From NCBI GenBank assembly GCA_032229885.1, contig JAVYAJ010000232.1, forward strand, positions 1 through 49,013: a DNA stretch of 49,013 nt, written 5' to 3'. Position numbers and translations under genes: made by a program. Positions 18,320-27,678 of this stretch are shown here, one piece after another. Numbering within the stretch: the stretch's first letter is position 1; each line of letters opens with the position of its first letter. The DNA comes from Anammoximicrobium sp032229885. GTDB lineage: Bacteria > Planctomycetota > Planctomycetia > Pirellulales > Pirellulaceae. The notes below the pieces were generated by a model. It ran no database searches. It saw only the letters and a program-made list of their open reading frames with translations, and was not told the DNA's origin.

Positions 18320-19840
18320 TCACTCGCCAGATGCGTATCGCAGGATCGACAGGGACCGTGCGGCGAGTGGCCATTGTTTGGCCGGAGCGGCCGCACGGTC
18401 GTCCGCGGGGACGTATGCTTCGGCGGTCTCGATCTGGTGCGGTGATCGTCCGTAGTTCGCCAGAACCAGATACAAATCGCGGTTGGCGAAAACGGACGCT
18501 ACACAGTCAGGCGGCAACGGCCGGGCAAACAGATCCGAGTCGGCGACTTCGAGGTATGCCCAAGTTCCGTCTTCCACCAGAGGCAGGTAGCGTTTGAGCC
18601 AACGGGCGTGGGCGGGCCGCACTTCGGGGTCGGGCGGAATCGGATCCCAGCCGCCGTAGATATAGGGTCCGTTCGGGTGCGCTTGATAATACTTCCAAGC
18701 CGCGGCGTAGAATCCAGTCTCCTGGATTCCCGGCAGGCGCGGGATTGGAATCACAGCCCGTTCGCCGGTCAGCGGCCGACCGCCCTGCAGCAGCGGGAAT
18801 TGCATATAGGGAATCGAGTGCAAGAAATGCTCGCTTGTGCCCTCGAGCTTGGCCGACGTCCCCTGAATGCAGGGCACAACGTACGGCGTGTGGTTCTTGG
18901 TCGCCGTGCGTAGGCCGTCGGCATTCTCGACGTTTTCTCCCACCCACAGATAGTCGTAGACGCGCAGTCCTCGCGTCAGCGGCTCGTTCGCGCGATCCGC
19001 GTGCATCTTGTAAATGCCGCCGCGTCGTTTGATCTCCGCGTAGATCAGACACAACAGGTCCGTCACCGCGCCATCGTACTGCGGTGTTTCCTCAAAGGCG
19101 ATCACCTCGTCGCGGGCGGGCTCGAGGATCCGTTTCTGGGCGTTGGGAACATAGCCCCAATCGTTGTACAGGCCGTCAAGCTCGTAGTCTTCCAAGATCC
19201 GCACCATGCGCGGCAAGAAGTAGGCCCGCCAGCCCGGACTGGCCGGCGAACAGCGTGGCAGATCCCACCACCCGCCGAGCACATCGCCAGGGCGCGACCA
19301 CGCGGCGTCATACTCCGGATCGTGTCCGGCAAAATAGCCGCTCGACGCGTAGGCCAAAATCTTCAGGCCCCGCTGATGGACCATCGACACGAAGCGGCGA
19401 AATCCCGCCGGGTTCACGGCCGTCAACTTGTTGCGACCGAACAGGCCGTAGCGGTCGTTCCACTCGTCCATGACGTGAATCAGTTGGATCCCGTGCTCCT
19501 TCAGTCGGTCCAATTCCTGTTCATCGTATTCGTCCGGTTCCCACGGCGTGCGGCTGGGATACTCGCCCAGATTGTACACGCATTGGGCCGGCAGATAATC
19601 GGTGATCAAGTGCGTGCGCAGGCACCGGCGGATTTTTCGCGTGCAGATGGCGACGTTGATCAGACGCCGCCGATGGTCATCGGAGGTGTAGCTGACAAGC
19701 ACCGCCGGTCCCCGAACCCGGCCGGAAGTGGGCTTCGCCGCGGCAGCGTCGTCCGCCGTACTGGCCGCATGTGGAAAAGACATGGCCGCGCCCGCCACCG
19801 CGGTCTTGGCGCCCGTTTGGAGGAATTGCCGCCTGTCCAT
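18320..19840 (-). CDS. Tat-exported glycoside-hydrolase-like protein, family not recognised
   Basis: The 506-residue product begins MDRRQFLQTGAKTAVAGAAM, a twin-arginine signal (RRQFL) used to export folded proteins. The body reads as a TIM barrel: 'GIQLIHVMDEWNDRYG', 'RGLKILAYASSGYFAGHDPEYDAAW', 'LDGLYNDWGYVPNAQ' and 'GGIYKMHADRANEP' are beta-strand/loop segments with acidic residues where clan GH-D or GH13-like enzymes have them. A C-terminal beta-sandwich-like part (from about 440) follows. I do not recognise a named family and do not assign a substrate. It is divergent from the GH-A-type glycosidase gene at 20127, with 286 bases between, so the two could share a control region. Confidence 0.75.
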   Translation of the reverse strand: MDRRQFLQTGAKTAVAGAAMSFPHAASTADDAAAAKPTSGRVRGPAVLVSYTSDDHRRRLINVAICTRKIRRCLRTHLITDYLPAQCVYNLGEYPSRTPWEPDEYDEQELDRLKEHGIQLIHVMDEWNDRYGLFGRNKLTAVNPAGFRRFVSMVHQRGLKILAYASSGYFAGHDPEYDAAWSRPGDVLGGWWDLPRCSPASPGWRAYFLPRMVRILEDYELDGLYNDWGYVPNAQKRILEPARDEVIAFEETPQYDGAVTDLLCLIYAEIKRRGGIYKMHADRANEPLTRGLRVYDYLWVGENVENADGLRTATKNHTPYVVPCIQGTSAKLEGTSEHFLHSIPYMQFPLLQGGRPLTGERAVIPIPRLPGIQETGFYAAAWKYYQAHPNGPYIYGGWDPIPPDPEVRPAHARWLKRYLPLVEDGTWAYLEVADSDLFARPLPPDCVASVFANRDLYLVLANYGRSPHQIETAEAYVPADDRAAAPAKQWPLAARSLSILRYASGE

Positions 19841-20126
19841 GATCGTCTCCGAGTGGTTGAACCCTACTGCGCGCGGCTAGGAATGGAATCGCAACGGGCG
19901 GACTTCTGCCCGCCGGTTCCTCGCCGGACTTGCCGTCGGTGCGGCCCTGCTCGCCGGCTCGCCGTATAGCGTAACCCGTGCCATCGTCGGGAACACGTGG
20001 TGATCCGAGATTCACGGATATCGAGTAGCACATGCGGGCACGGGCTTTAAGATAAGATGGCCCAACACGTGCGAAACGCCAGGTTCGATTACGACTCGAA
20101 ACCCGCATTCAGCGAAAGATGACACT

Positions 20127-22574
20127 ATGTGTTTGAGATTTCTCGGGAACGCATTTTTCTGGAACGTGTTGCCCAGGGCCCCATTTCTCTTGGTCATCGT
20201 CGCCTGGTCATTGCTGCACGCTTCGAGCGGGCTCGCAGCCGCGTCGGACGCCGACACGGGCCTGCCGCCCGCCGTTCTGCCGCACGGCGTCGGAGTCAAC
20301 ATCCATTTCACGCGCGGCCACGCGCAGGATCTGGACCTGATCGCCGCCGCCGGATTCAAATTCGTCCGCATGGATTTTGCGTGGGGCGCGACGGAACGAA
20401 CCAAGGGTCGATACGTCTGGGACGACTATGACGAATTGACGGCCAATCTCGAGCGACGCGGCCTCCGCGCGCTGTACATCCTCGACTATTCGAACGGGCT
20501 GTACGAGGATGCGATCCGCAGTCGAGACCCGATTTCCGGCACACAGCGCACGGATATCGCCGCGCCGCGCAAGCCGGACAGCGTCGAGGCGTTTGCCCGG
20601 TGGGCGGCCGCGGCGGCTGGGCATTTCCGCGGTCGCGGCATTCTGTGGGAGATCTGGAACGAGCCGAACATCGGCTTCTGGAAGCCGCAGCCCAACGTCC
20701 GGGACTACGCGACGCTGGCCCTGGCTACGTGTCGAGCGATTCGCGAGGCCGATCCGCACGCGATGATCCTGGCGCCGGCTTCGTCCGGGTTTCCCTGGCC
20801 GTTTTTTGAAACGTTGTTCGAATCCGGCGCGCTGGAACATCTCGATGCGGTCAGCGTCCATCCGTATCGCAGCTATAGCCAGAGCCCCGAAACGGCCGCG
20901 GGCGATTACCTGCGGCTGCGAGCCTTGATCGAACGCCATGCGTCGCCCGCGAAGCAAAGGCTGCCGATCGTCAGTGGCGAATGGGGATATGCGACGCATA
21001 CCAACGGTGTTTCGCCGGACACGCAGGCCGCGTTCGTGGCCCGTCAGCAGTTGGCCAACCTGTATCGGAACATTCCGCTGTCCATCTGGTACGACTGGAA
21101 GAACGACGGCCTCGATCCGGACGAGCGCGAGCACAACTTTGGCGTGGTGACGCACGATCTGCAACCCAAGCCTGCCTATCATGCGGTGCAGACGTTGACT
21201 GCCCAATTGGGCGGCTACCGCGTCGTGCGCCGTCTGACCGTCGCCGATCTCGACGCTTGGGTGCTGCTGTGCGTCGATCCGACCGGCCGCCAAAAACTGG
21301 CCGCTTGGACATCTGGAAAGCCAGCAGCGGCTCGACTGGATCTGGGCCTGGAACTGGCTGACGCCGTTTCCGCGGTGGACGGATTCGGGCAGGCGCGCGA
21401 ACTTCGGATCGAACACGGCGCTTTGGTGATCGAGTTGGAGGCCCTGCCTCAGTATATCGCCTTTTCCCGACCGATTCCGCCGTTGGCGGCGGCCGCTGCC
21501 TGGACCGTCGAGCCACCGGCGACGCGACTGATCGCCGGCCAGGCGCCGGCCCGCATCGTGATCAAGCTGACAAATCCCTTTGACTACGCGTGCGAGATTC
21601 GCTTGGCGCTCGACGGACTGGACAGCGACAACACCGCGACTGTTCGCGTGGCTGCGGGTCAACAGACGGAGCACGCGCTGACGCTCGCGCCGCAGCGGCG
21701 GGACAACGCCTTTCCCACGGCGCGGGTCTGCGTGTCGTACTGGCGCGCCGCCGACCGCGACCCAGTGTTGGTCAGTGTTGCCGAGCAGCAGCTGGCGTTC
21801 GCGCTCGCCAATCCACTGCGCCTGGCCGTAGCGCCACGCGAAGCGGGGATCGCGGTCACGCTGATCGATTCGGCGGGGCTCGGATTCGAGGGCGAGATGG
21901 TAATCGACGGCCAGGCCGTTCCCGTATCCCTGGCCGCCGGCACGGGAACGTTCGCAGCGCCGATTCGTTCAGCCGCATCGGAAGATGGCTTGCACGTGGA
22001 AGTCCGAACGCGGGACGGGCGCTCTGTATTGCCGGCGACCGTATTCCGCTTGGCTCCGCTGGCGGCAACGGGGTTTCGGACCGTCCTGGACGGCGATTCG
22101 CAGATCTCCGCTTCGGCGACATTGGGCGACACGACAGGGCCGCCCGGCTCGGACGCGCCGTTCTCGCGCGTCTGGCGTCTGGAATATCGATTCGATCCCG
22201 GCTGGCGCTTTGTGCGATGCGTGACGGACGCCGGCCGACCCGAGATCGTCGGGCGACCGGATGCGTTCGGCGTTTGGGTATACGGCGACGGCTCGGGCAA
22301 TTCGTTGCGCATTCGCGTGACGGACCAAAGTGGACAGACATTTCAACCGATCGGCCCCGCTCTGGACTGGACGGGCTGGCGATGGGTCAGTTTCGATCTG
22401 TCGTCGCTCGAACACGCGGGTCGTTGGGGTGGCGCCAACGATGGGATTGTCCACGGCAGACTGCGTCTGGACACGGTCCTGCTGATCGATTCTACCCGCG
22501 AGCAGACAGCGGGTACGATCTACTTTGCCGGTCCGACATTCATCGGCTCGTCGGTCGATTCCGGGCAGCGATGA
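20127..22574 (+). CDS. Exported clan GH-A glycosidase, GH39-like, with C-terminal binding domain
   Basis: The 815-residue protein has an N-terminal signal (hydrophobic run to about residue 38). Its (beta/alpha)8 barrel carries 'WEIWNEPN' with predicted acid/base Glu179, and 'VSGEWGYAT' with predicted nucleophile Glu285, the two-glutamate pattern of clan GH-A; the spacing and the 'GVNIHFTRG' start fit GH39 or related subfamilies. Residues of about 450-650 form Ala/Val-rich beta-sandwich modules. The last 150 ('GDGSGNSLRIRVTDQSGQ' to 'TIYFAGPTFIG') look like a galactose-binding-fold domain common in planctomycete glycosidases. Substrate cannot be named. The ATG at 20127 lacks a strong ribosome-binding site. 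Confidence 0.87.
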   Translation: MCLRFLGNAFFWNVLPRAPFLLVIVAWSLLHASSGLAAASDADTGLPPAVLPHGVGVNIHFTRGHAQDLDLIAAAGFKFVRMDFAWGATERTKGRYVWDDYDELTANLERRGLRALYILDYSNGLYEDAIRSRDPISGTQRTDIAAPRKPDSVEAFARWAAAAAGHFRGRGILWEIWNEPNIGFWKPQPNVRDYATLALATCRAIREADPHAMILAPASSGFPWPFFETLFESGALEHLDAVSVHPYRSYSQSPETAAGDYLRLRALIERHASPAKQRLPIVSGEWGYATHTNGVSPDTQAAFVARQQLANLYRNIPLSIWYDWKNDGLDPDEREHNFGVVTHDLQPKPAYHAVQTLTAQLGGYRVVRRLTVADLDAWVLLCVDPTGRQKLAAWTSGKPAAARLDLGLELADAVSAVDGFGQARELRIEHGALVIELEALPQYIAFSRPIPPLAAAAAWTVEPPATRLIAGQAPARIVIKLTNPFDYACEIRLALDGLDSDNTATVRVAAGQQTEHALTLAPQRRDNAFPTARVCVSYWRAADRDPVLVSVAEQQLAFALANPLRLAVAPREAGIAVTLIDSAGLGFEGEMVIDGQAVPVSLAAGTGTFAAPIRSAASEDGLHVEVRTRDGRSVLPATVFRLAPLAATGFRTVLDGDSQISASATLGDTTGPPGSDAPFSRVWRLEYRFDPGWRFVRCVTDAGRPEIVGRPDAFGVWVYGDGSGNSLRIRVTDQSGQTFQPIGPALDWTGWRWVSFDLSSLEHAGRWGGANDGIVHGRLRLDTVLLIDSTREQTAGTIYFAGPTFIGSSVDSGQR

Positions 22575-23085
22575 GCGGTCCGCAGCGATGACCGTTCCGC
22601 GGACGATGGACAGCAGGCCACGGACAATCGCCGCTGGCAGTGCCCGCGGTAGCCAGCCAGGCGCGAGCTGTGCCGCACATGGATGTGACGTCTGTCCAGA
22701 CAGCATTGGATCGCGCTGCAGTGGCGCGTTGCCATTCGCAGTTCCGGCCAAATCCGATCCATCGCCCGATCGGGATGGAAACCGCGCAAGCGTCTCGCCT
22801 GGATCGATAGGCCCGGTAGCGGAAGGTGAGCTATACTGGCGCGGGCGAAACCGGGTCAACAAAGCGGCTTGTGTGATCGATGAGCGGTGGCAAGCGGCAC
22901 GCGTATCTGGCCGGCTCGACTGGCCGAGCAAGCGACGGTGGTGGGCGTCCGGCGCAAGTCGCCTGTGACGGATGTGTTTCGCGCCGTCGCCGCAGAGGCT
23001 CAGGCCCGCGGACGCCCACGCCGCGCGCACGTCGTGGAACCGCGGGCAACACGGATGGAGGAAACGGGGCGATGCGCTGTCTCTG

Positions 23086-23112
23086 TCCGTGTGATCCGTG
23101 TGGCCTGTGATC
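23086..23112. repeat. 9-bp periodic run (TCCGTGTGA)
   Basis: Three successive 9-mers, TCCGTGTGA, TCCGTGTGG and CCTGTGATC, form a short imperfect tandem. Runs of this 'ATCCGTG' type are, from general experience, scattered in non-coding parts of planctomycete and related genomes. Function is unknown. Confidence 0.5.
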
Positions 23113-23139
23113 TTCTTCGGCATTTTTTTACTCCTTGTT

Positions 23140-23164
23140 GGGTTGCGGGCAGGAGTCCGCGTTA
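23140..23164. repeat. Copy 1 of a dispersed 25-bp motif
   Basis: GGGTTGCGGGCAGGAGTCCG followed by CGTTA matches positions 48790-48814 at 21 of 25 bases. In both places it is preceded by a run of six or seven T within ten bases or so. Two copies 25.6 kb apart in non-coding DNA suggest a dispersed repeat family. Confidence 0.55.
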
Positions 23165-23177
23165 AGAAAGATCCAGC

Positions 23178-26100
23178 GTGTCGACGCATCTGACGATCGA
23201 AGACCTCGAAGCCGCGATGTGGGCCGTCGATCCGGCGGTCCTGTTGGCCTCGCCGCAGGTCTTGCGGCGAGTGATTCGGCTGGATCGTCGCATCGGGAAC
23301 TGGGGGCTGCATGTCCCGCACGCCAGCAGCTACCTATTGCCCAAGTACCGGTTGTTGAGCTGCGTAAGCCGGTTCGAATTGGAGATCGACGCAGCGCGGT
23401 TTCTGCCGGATGTCGTGTTGCTGATCGAGCGCCCTGACGACAGAGTCCTGGAGAAACGAGCGGCGGGCGCAATCCTTCGCGATTGTTGGCGGCGTTTGTT
23501 TCATCTTCGGGTACACCAGGAGCTCGAACAACAGATCTCGGCGGGAACGCTGACCGACGACAACGTGCTCGAGCGGCTGCGCGCGGTCGGCTCGCCGGAA
23601 TATGCCGAGATTCGTGCGGCCTTATCGCACGACGAGCTGATCTTGCCGCCGCGTTCGGACCTGGCGACGTATGTCGAGTTCGCCGCCGTGTTTCTCGAGT
23701 TGATGTATTTTGCCTCCGAACAACTGGCCTGGTATTTTCCCGCCCTGACCCAGACGGATCGCATCGCTGAATGTTTGGCTCGCGACGTGAGCCACGCGGC
23801 GCTGTACGAAGCGACGCGCGTACCGGGCGCGGACGAGCAGGCGACCAGCGCGCTGAACGGCAACGATGCGTTCGAGCCAGCGGAGATCACGCCAGACGCG
23901 ACCGACCCGGCCGATCCGCTGCGTGCGTCGCCGCCGGCGTTCTGGCGGCTGATCGCTCGCGCTGAACGGGCGAGCACGGCAGGCAATGTGGCCAAGGCGG
24001 CCATTCTGCGACAAAAGGCATCCCGCCTGGCGGTGCCTGCGCGAATCGAGGAAATACGGCGGCTGGCCCGCGCCGAATTGGAACGACTGGTCCAACGGCT
24101 GGCGGCGGCCGGCGCCTTGGACGACAGCGGCATGGCCGAGTGGACCGAGGCGCTAACCCCCCTGGTGACGCGGGCCGATCATGGATTTCGCACGATCGAA
24201 TCACGGCTGTTGTTCGACTTGCAGAAGGTCTGCCTGGAGCATGAGCGCGGCCTGTTTCGCTTCCAAGTCTTTCGCTGGTGCGTTTCCCGCGGGCGCCAAC
24301 CTCTTCGGCAGCCTCAGCCTCTGTTGTCTCAGGTGATGGCGGTCAAGCATCTGCAGAGTGCGGTCCGCAAGCTGGCAGCTTCACGGCTGACGGCCGCGGA
24401 GCGCGCCGGATTGTCGTCGTTGCTCGAAGCGGCGGTCGAGCGAGCGCAACAGCGGTTGCGAGAACGCATCCAGCCGTTGCTCGTCGAGGCCTTCAACACC
24501 GAGGGTTTACAACCGGCCAACGTGCCGGAACAGGTGGCCCGCGACAAGATCGTCGAAGAGCTACTGGATCGGATCATTCGTCAGGGCTACCTGAGCCTGG
24601 GACACCTGCGAGACGCCATCTCGCAGAACTACCTGAAACTGCCGGACCTAGCCAGCCCATGGGAACTGCTGCGAGGCGACGTCCTGCTGCGTCTAGACCG
24701 CCGCCTGGCCGCCGCGTTGCCGGGCGTTTACGCCCGCGGGCCCGTATATTTGCGCGGCTCGCACCGATTGAGCGCATTGGGTTTTGGCACGCGGTTTGGT
24801 CGGGGCGTCACGCGCTATCTGGCGATTCCCTACGGCGGCGCGCTGTTGCTGGTCGAGTTCGTCCGGCACATGGCGCATCGCGCGTCCCATCCTGCCAATG
24901 GCCTCGACGTTGCGGTCGACAGCCTCGGCCCCGCAGCCGTGGAAACGACCCAGCGCGGCGGCGCAGGATTGCCGAATTGGGAAACGCTGATGTGCGTGTT
25001 CGCCTTGGGCACGTTCTTTCTGCTGTTGCTGACCCGCCCGAACTTTCGACAGGCGTGCCTGACCGCGTTGCGAACCTTGGGACATGGATGCCGGTGGGTG
25101 ATTTACGACTGGCCTTTGTCATTCTTTCGGCTGCCCTGGGTACGTCGGTTTTTCGACAGCGATGTGTACCGAGCGTTGACGGCGTACGGCACAAAGCCCG
25201 CGATCTTCACCGGTTGCCTGGTGTTGCCGTTTCACTTGTTTCTGGGCCGACTGGCTTGGGAGACGTGGGGCGCGGTGTTCCTGGCGGTGAATCTGGCGCT
25301 CAATTCGCCGTTGGGCCGCTACGTCGATCAACTGCTGACCGAACAGTTGGTGCGCGGGTGGCGCGAGCTGCAGATCCACGTGCTGGGCGCCGTCTTCCAT
25401 GCGGTGATGGATTTATTCCACTATCTATTGAACGGACTGGAACGCGCGGTTTACACGGTAGACGAGTGGTTGCGTTTTCGCACCGGAGACAGTCGTTGGT
25501 CCGTGCTGCTCAAGTTCATTGGCAGCATCGGCTGGATGTTCATATCCTACGTCACCATGTTCGCCTTTACGTTATTGATCGAGCCGCAGATCAACCCGAT
25601 CAAACATTTCCCGGTGGTGACCGTATCGCACAAGCTGCTGTTGCCGACCGGACCGATGATCGTCAGTCAGTTGATGCCGTACATCGGCGCCGCCCGGGCC
25701 AACACGCTCGTCTGGTCGACGATCTGGCTGATCCCAGGCGTATTCGGATTTCTGGTCTGGGAGCTGAAGGAGAACTGGCGTCTGTACGCCGCCAACCGTC
25801 CGCCTCGTCTGCGAGCCGCGTCGATCGGTCCGCACGGCGAACCGCTGCTGCGGCTGTTGCGGTTGGGCTTTCACTCCGGGACGCTGCCCCGCTTGTTCGG
25901 TCGGCTGCGGCAAGCTGGCTGCCGGCCGTCGGACACGGGCGCATGGCAGCCGGTCCACCGACAGTTGCAAGGGCTGCAGGCGATCGAGTCGGCCATCCGC
26001 GCATTTCTGGAACGCGAGCTGATCGGCTTGTTGGCCGCCAACCGCACCACGGCCGAACTTCGTCTGCGCGTGGATCGGATCCAGTTGGAGGGGCATCGGG

Positions 26101-26603
26101 TCGTGGCCGAGATCGAACGCCACGGCGCGGGGGGCGGGACGCAGTCCGCGCCGTTACAGTTGTCGTTCCAAGAACGCGCCGGCTGGATTATCGCCGCCCT
26201 GCCTCAGCGGGGGTGGCTGGATGCGGCGCCGGTAGGCCAGCAAGATGCGGTCTACCAGGCGCTGCGCGGCCTGTATCACGCGGCCGGCGTCCATCTGGTC
26301 TGGGAACATGTCCAGGCGCGCTGCGGACCGGATGCGGTGTGGTACGACTTTCGCGTCGAGGGCCTCTGGCTGTGGGATAGCGATCGCTTGGCCGATGCCC
26401 GCCTAGTGCGCTTTCGCGACGTGCCGCCCGGCGACTTCGACAAGCGGCCGGCGCGCTCGTCACCCGTGATGTCGCCCGAACTACTCGACGAGTTGTTTTT
26501 CAGTCGCGACCGACTGGACTGGGAGGCGTGGGTGCGGCTGTGGGATCCGGCAATCCGCGCCGAGCCGCCGGCCGCGCCGTGGCGATGGCCGCAAGGGGAA
26601 TAA
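23178..26603 (+). CDS. Large membrane protein of unknown function (1141 residues)
   Basis: I do not recognise a family. Residues 1-530 are mostly hydrophilic and helical, rich in Arg, Leu, Ala and Glu, with no signal peptide. Residues of about 537-870 hold several hydrophobic segments ('ALLLVEFV', 'VFALGTFFLLLLT', 'FTGCLVLPFHLFLG', 'FISYVTMFAFTLLIEP', 'TLVWSTIWLIPGVFGFLVW'), so roughly five to eight membrane spans. A motif-like stretch, INPIKHFPVVTVSHKLLLP, follows one span, and 'GPHGEPLLRLLRLGFHSGTL' follows the last. The C-terminal 250 residues are soluble. The GTG start at 23178 is weakly supported (AAGAAAG upstream). It stands alone between repeat-rich gaps. The strong, even coding character leaves little doubt that it is a gene. 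Confidence 0.85.
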   Translation: MSTHLTIEDLEAAMWAVDPAVLLASPQVLRRVIRLDRRIGNWGLHVPHASSYLLPKYRLLSCVSRFELEIDAARFLPDVVLLIERPDDRVLEKRAAGAILRDCWRRLFHLRVHQELEQQISAGTLTDDNVLERLRAVGSPEYAEIRAALSHDELILPPRSDLATYVEFAAVFLELMYFASEQLAWYFPALTQTDRIAECLARDVSHAALYEATRVPGADEQATSALNGNDAFEPAEITPDATDPADPLRASPPAFWRLIARAERASTAGNVAKAAILRQKASRLAVPARIEEIRRLARAELERLVQRLAAAGALDDSGMAEWTEALTPLVTRADHGFRTIESRLLFDLQKVCLEHERGLFRFQVFRWCVSRGRQPLRQPQPLLSQVMAVKHLQSAVRKLAASRLTAAERAGLSSLLEAAVERAQQRLRERIQPLLVEAFNTEGLQPANVPEQVARDKIVEELLDRIIRQGYLSLGHLRDAISQNYLKLPDLASPWELLRGDVLLRLDRRLAAALPGVYARGPVYLRGSHRLSALGFGTRFGRGVTRYLAIPYGGALLLVEFVRHMAHRASHPANGLDVAVDSLGPAAVETTQRGGAGLPNWETLMCVFALGTFFLLLLTRPNFRQACLTALRTLGHGCRWVIYDWPLSFFRLPWVRRFFDSDVYRALTAYGTKPAIFTGCLVLPFHLFLGRLAWETWGAVFLAVNLALNSPLGRYVDQLLTEQLVRGWRELQIHVLGAVFHAVMDLFHYLLNGLERAVYTVDEWLRFRTGDSRWSVLLKFIGSIGWMFISYVTMFAFTLLIEPQINPIKHFPVVTVSHKLLLPTGPMIVSQLMPYIGAARANTLVWSTIWLIPGVFGFLVWELKENWRLYAANRPPRLRAASIGPHGEPLLRLLRLGFHSGTLPRLFGRLRQAGCRPSDTGAWQPVHRQLQGLQAIESAIRAFLERELIGLLAANRTTAELRLRVDRIQLEGHRVVAEIERHGAGGGTQSAPLQLSFQERAGWIIAALPQRGWLDAAPVGQQDAVYQALRGLYHAAGVHLVWEHVQARCGPDAVWYDFRVEGLWLWDSDRLADARLVRFRDVPPGDFDKRPARSSPVMSPELLDELFFSRDRLDWEAWVRLWDPAIRAEPPAAPWRWPQGE

Positions 26604-26631
26604 CGCCGCGGCGGCCGCGCCGGCCGCCAGA

Positions 26632-26649
26632 CGCGTTCCGTGGAACGCG
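26632..26649 (+). terminator. Hairpin after the 1141-residue membrane protein gene
   Basis: CGCGTTCC (26632-26639) and GGAACGCG (26642-26649) form a perfect 8-bp stem 28 bases after the stop. There is no T-tract, so the terminator role is likely but not certain. Confidence 0.5.
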
Positions 26650-26681
26650 ACGTGCGCGGGACGCGGACTTAACCGGACGTT

Positions 26682-26781
26682 AGCGTCGTTCGAGAAATAA
26701 TTGTCCGATATCCCGCGGTTTTCCGACGAGCAGCCCGGGCGACGCGGTGCAAAGTGCGTCAGTTGTTTCTCGAACGACGCT
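26682..26781. mobile_element. 100-bp inverted-repeat element (MITE-like)
   Basis: The left arm AGCGTCGTTCGAGAAA (26682-26697) is the exact reverse complement of the right arm at 26766-26781. The match continues inward with three mismatches in eight bases, giving arms of about 24 bases around a 52-base core with no coding frame. It lies beside two transposase remnants. The structure fits a miniature inverted-repeat transposable element; mobility is inferred. Confidence 0.6.
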
Positions 26782-26969
26782 GAGACGCAGCGGACTTTTC
26801 AACCGCCCGCCGCGACCAGACGGTAGAGAAACGCCACGGACACGAAACGCATCGATACTATTTCATCCGTCCCATTCCAGCGGGCTTGTCGGATCGTTTC
26901 CGTCGAGCCGGCCTGAAGGCCGGCATGACCATCAACGCGGCGCAACGTCAGGACAAGGAATGCAACGGA

Positions 26970-27108
26970 GTACGCCATTATCTTCTCAACAGGCACCTGG
27001 CGGAACGCCGCTTGGCCATGGCCGTGCGCGACCACTGGATATCGAAAACCGTCTGAATTGGCAACTTGACGTCACCTTTCAGGAAGGCCAACGCCGTTTC
27101 AAACTGAT
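26970..27108 (+). pseudogene. ISAs1-type transposase C-terminal remnant, frameshifted
   Basis: Frame one, from 26970 to 27038, reads VRHYLLNRHLAERRLAMAVRDHW. After a one-base shift, frame two from 27038 reads DIENRLNWQLDVTFQEGQRR. Joined, they give the C-terminal signature of ISAs1-family DDE transposases (RYYISSL...AVRxHWxIENxLHWxLDVTFxED). The sequence upstream is only faintly similar and in mixed frames, and the family's last helix is missing. The gene is thus decayed, with no possible activity. Confidence 0.75.
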
Positions 27109-27134
27109 GGCTTCTGGGGGGCCAGCGGGGACGA

Positions 27135-27299
27135 CCATGGGCAGGGATCTGACCCAGCATGAAACAACATACGCGGCGTCGTGAAGTTTACCCGATTCAG
27201 AAAGGCGCCGACGATTTGCTTGATGGACGCGTGTTTGGCATTGAATCCCTGGGTCATCTCGTTTGTAATTCGGTGCGCACCATCGCTGACGAATTGTTC
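27135..27299 (-). pseudogene. ISL3-type transposase C-terminal remnant
   Basis: Read on the minus strand, this 55-codon stretch contains 'HRITNEMTQGFNAKHASIKQ' and 'NRVNFTTPRMLFHAGSDPCP'. These align with the end of ISL3-family (IS204/IS1001-like) transposases, which typically read TNxxxEGFNSKIxxIK...GFRNxxNFxxRILFHxGxLDLxP. No start codon or upstream catalytic domain remains, so this is a fragment. It abuts the ISAs1 remnant on the other strand. Confidence 0.6.
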
Positions 27300-27678
27300 G
27301 ATCGTTCTTCGCAGCGCTGAACGCCCTGCGCCATGGGATCCAGCTTAGCGTGACTCAACCTGCGGCGTCAATCTTGGAGACGGCCTCGCGGCGCGTCCAT
27401 GCTCGTGCGGGTTTTGCGATCGTGACACCTCTTCTTGCATGCCCATGCCTTCTGCGTCGCTGGCTTCGGGGCAGGCACCTCGTCACGACAGGCTTGCGCC
27501 GCCTCTGCGTGTGATTCCCTTGGCCGACAAGGCGAAGACGCTTTGTGTTCCCCGCCCGGCGAGCGTCATCTGGTCGTCGCCCGGTCGTCGCGTTCAGATC
27601 CAGCCAAGCTGACACGATGAACGCGCTGATTCGCGTTTGGCGCGGCCGCAAGAACGTGATCTTGGCGCCTCGATGGCG
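27300..27678. other. Non-coding tail of the mobile-element graveyard
   Basis: About 380 bases between the ISL3-type remnant and the stop of the second DUF4838 gene. Its first part may continue the remnant (minus-strand frame reading GRSALRRTIEQF before 27299). I see nothing recognisable in the rest. Confidence 0.4.

Larger units (their letters stand above)
22575..23177. other. Intergenic region carrying dispersed-repeat remnants
   Basis: About 600 bases between two plus-strand genes, with no coding frame. It holds a 9-bp periodic run at 23086-23112, a seven-T run at 23123-23129, and a 25-base segment at 23140-23164 that recurs near the end of the window (both listed separately). ACTCCT (23130-23135) and AGGAGT (23151-23156) form a 6-bp hairpin before the next gene. 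Confidence 0.55.

Noticed and set aside
20208..21674. Minus-strand frame (488 codons) opposite the GH-A glycosidase
   Set aside because: Shadow of a well-supported coding sequence with catalytic motifs.
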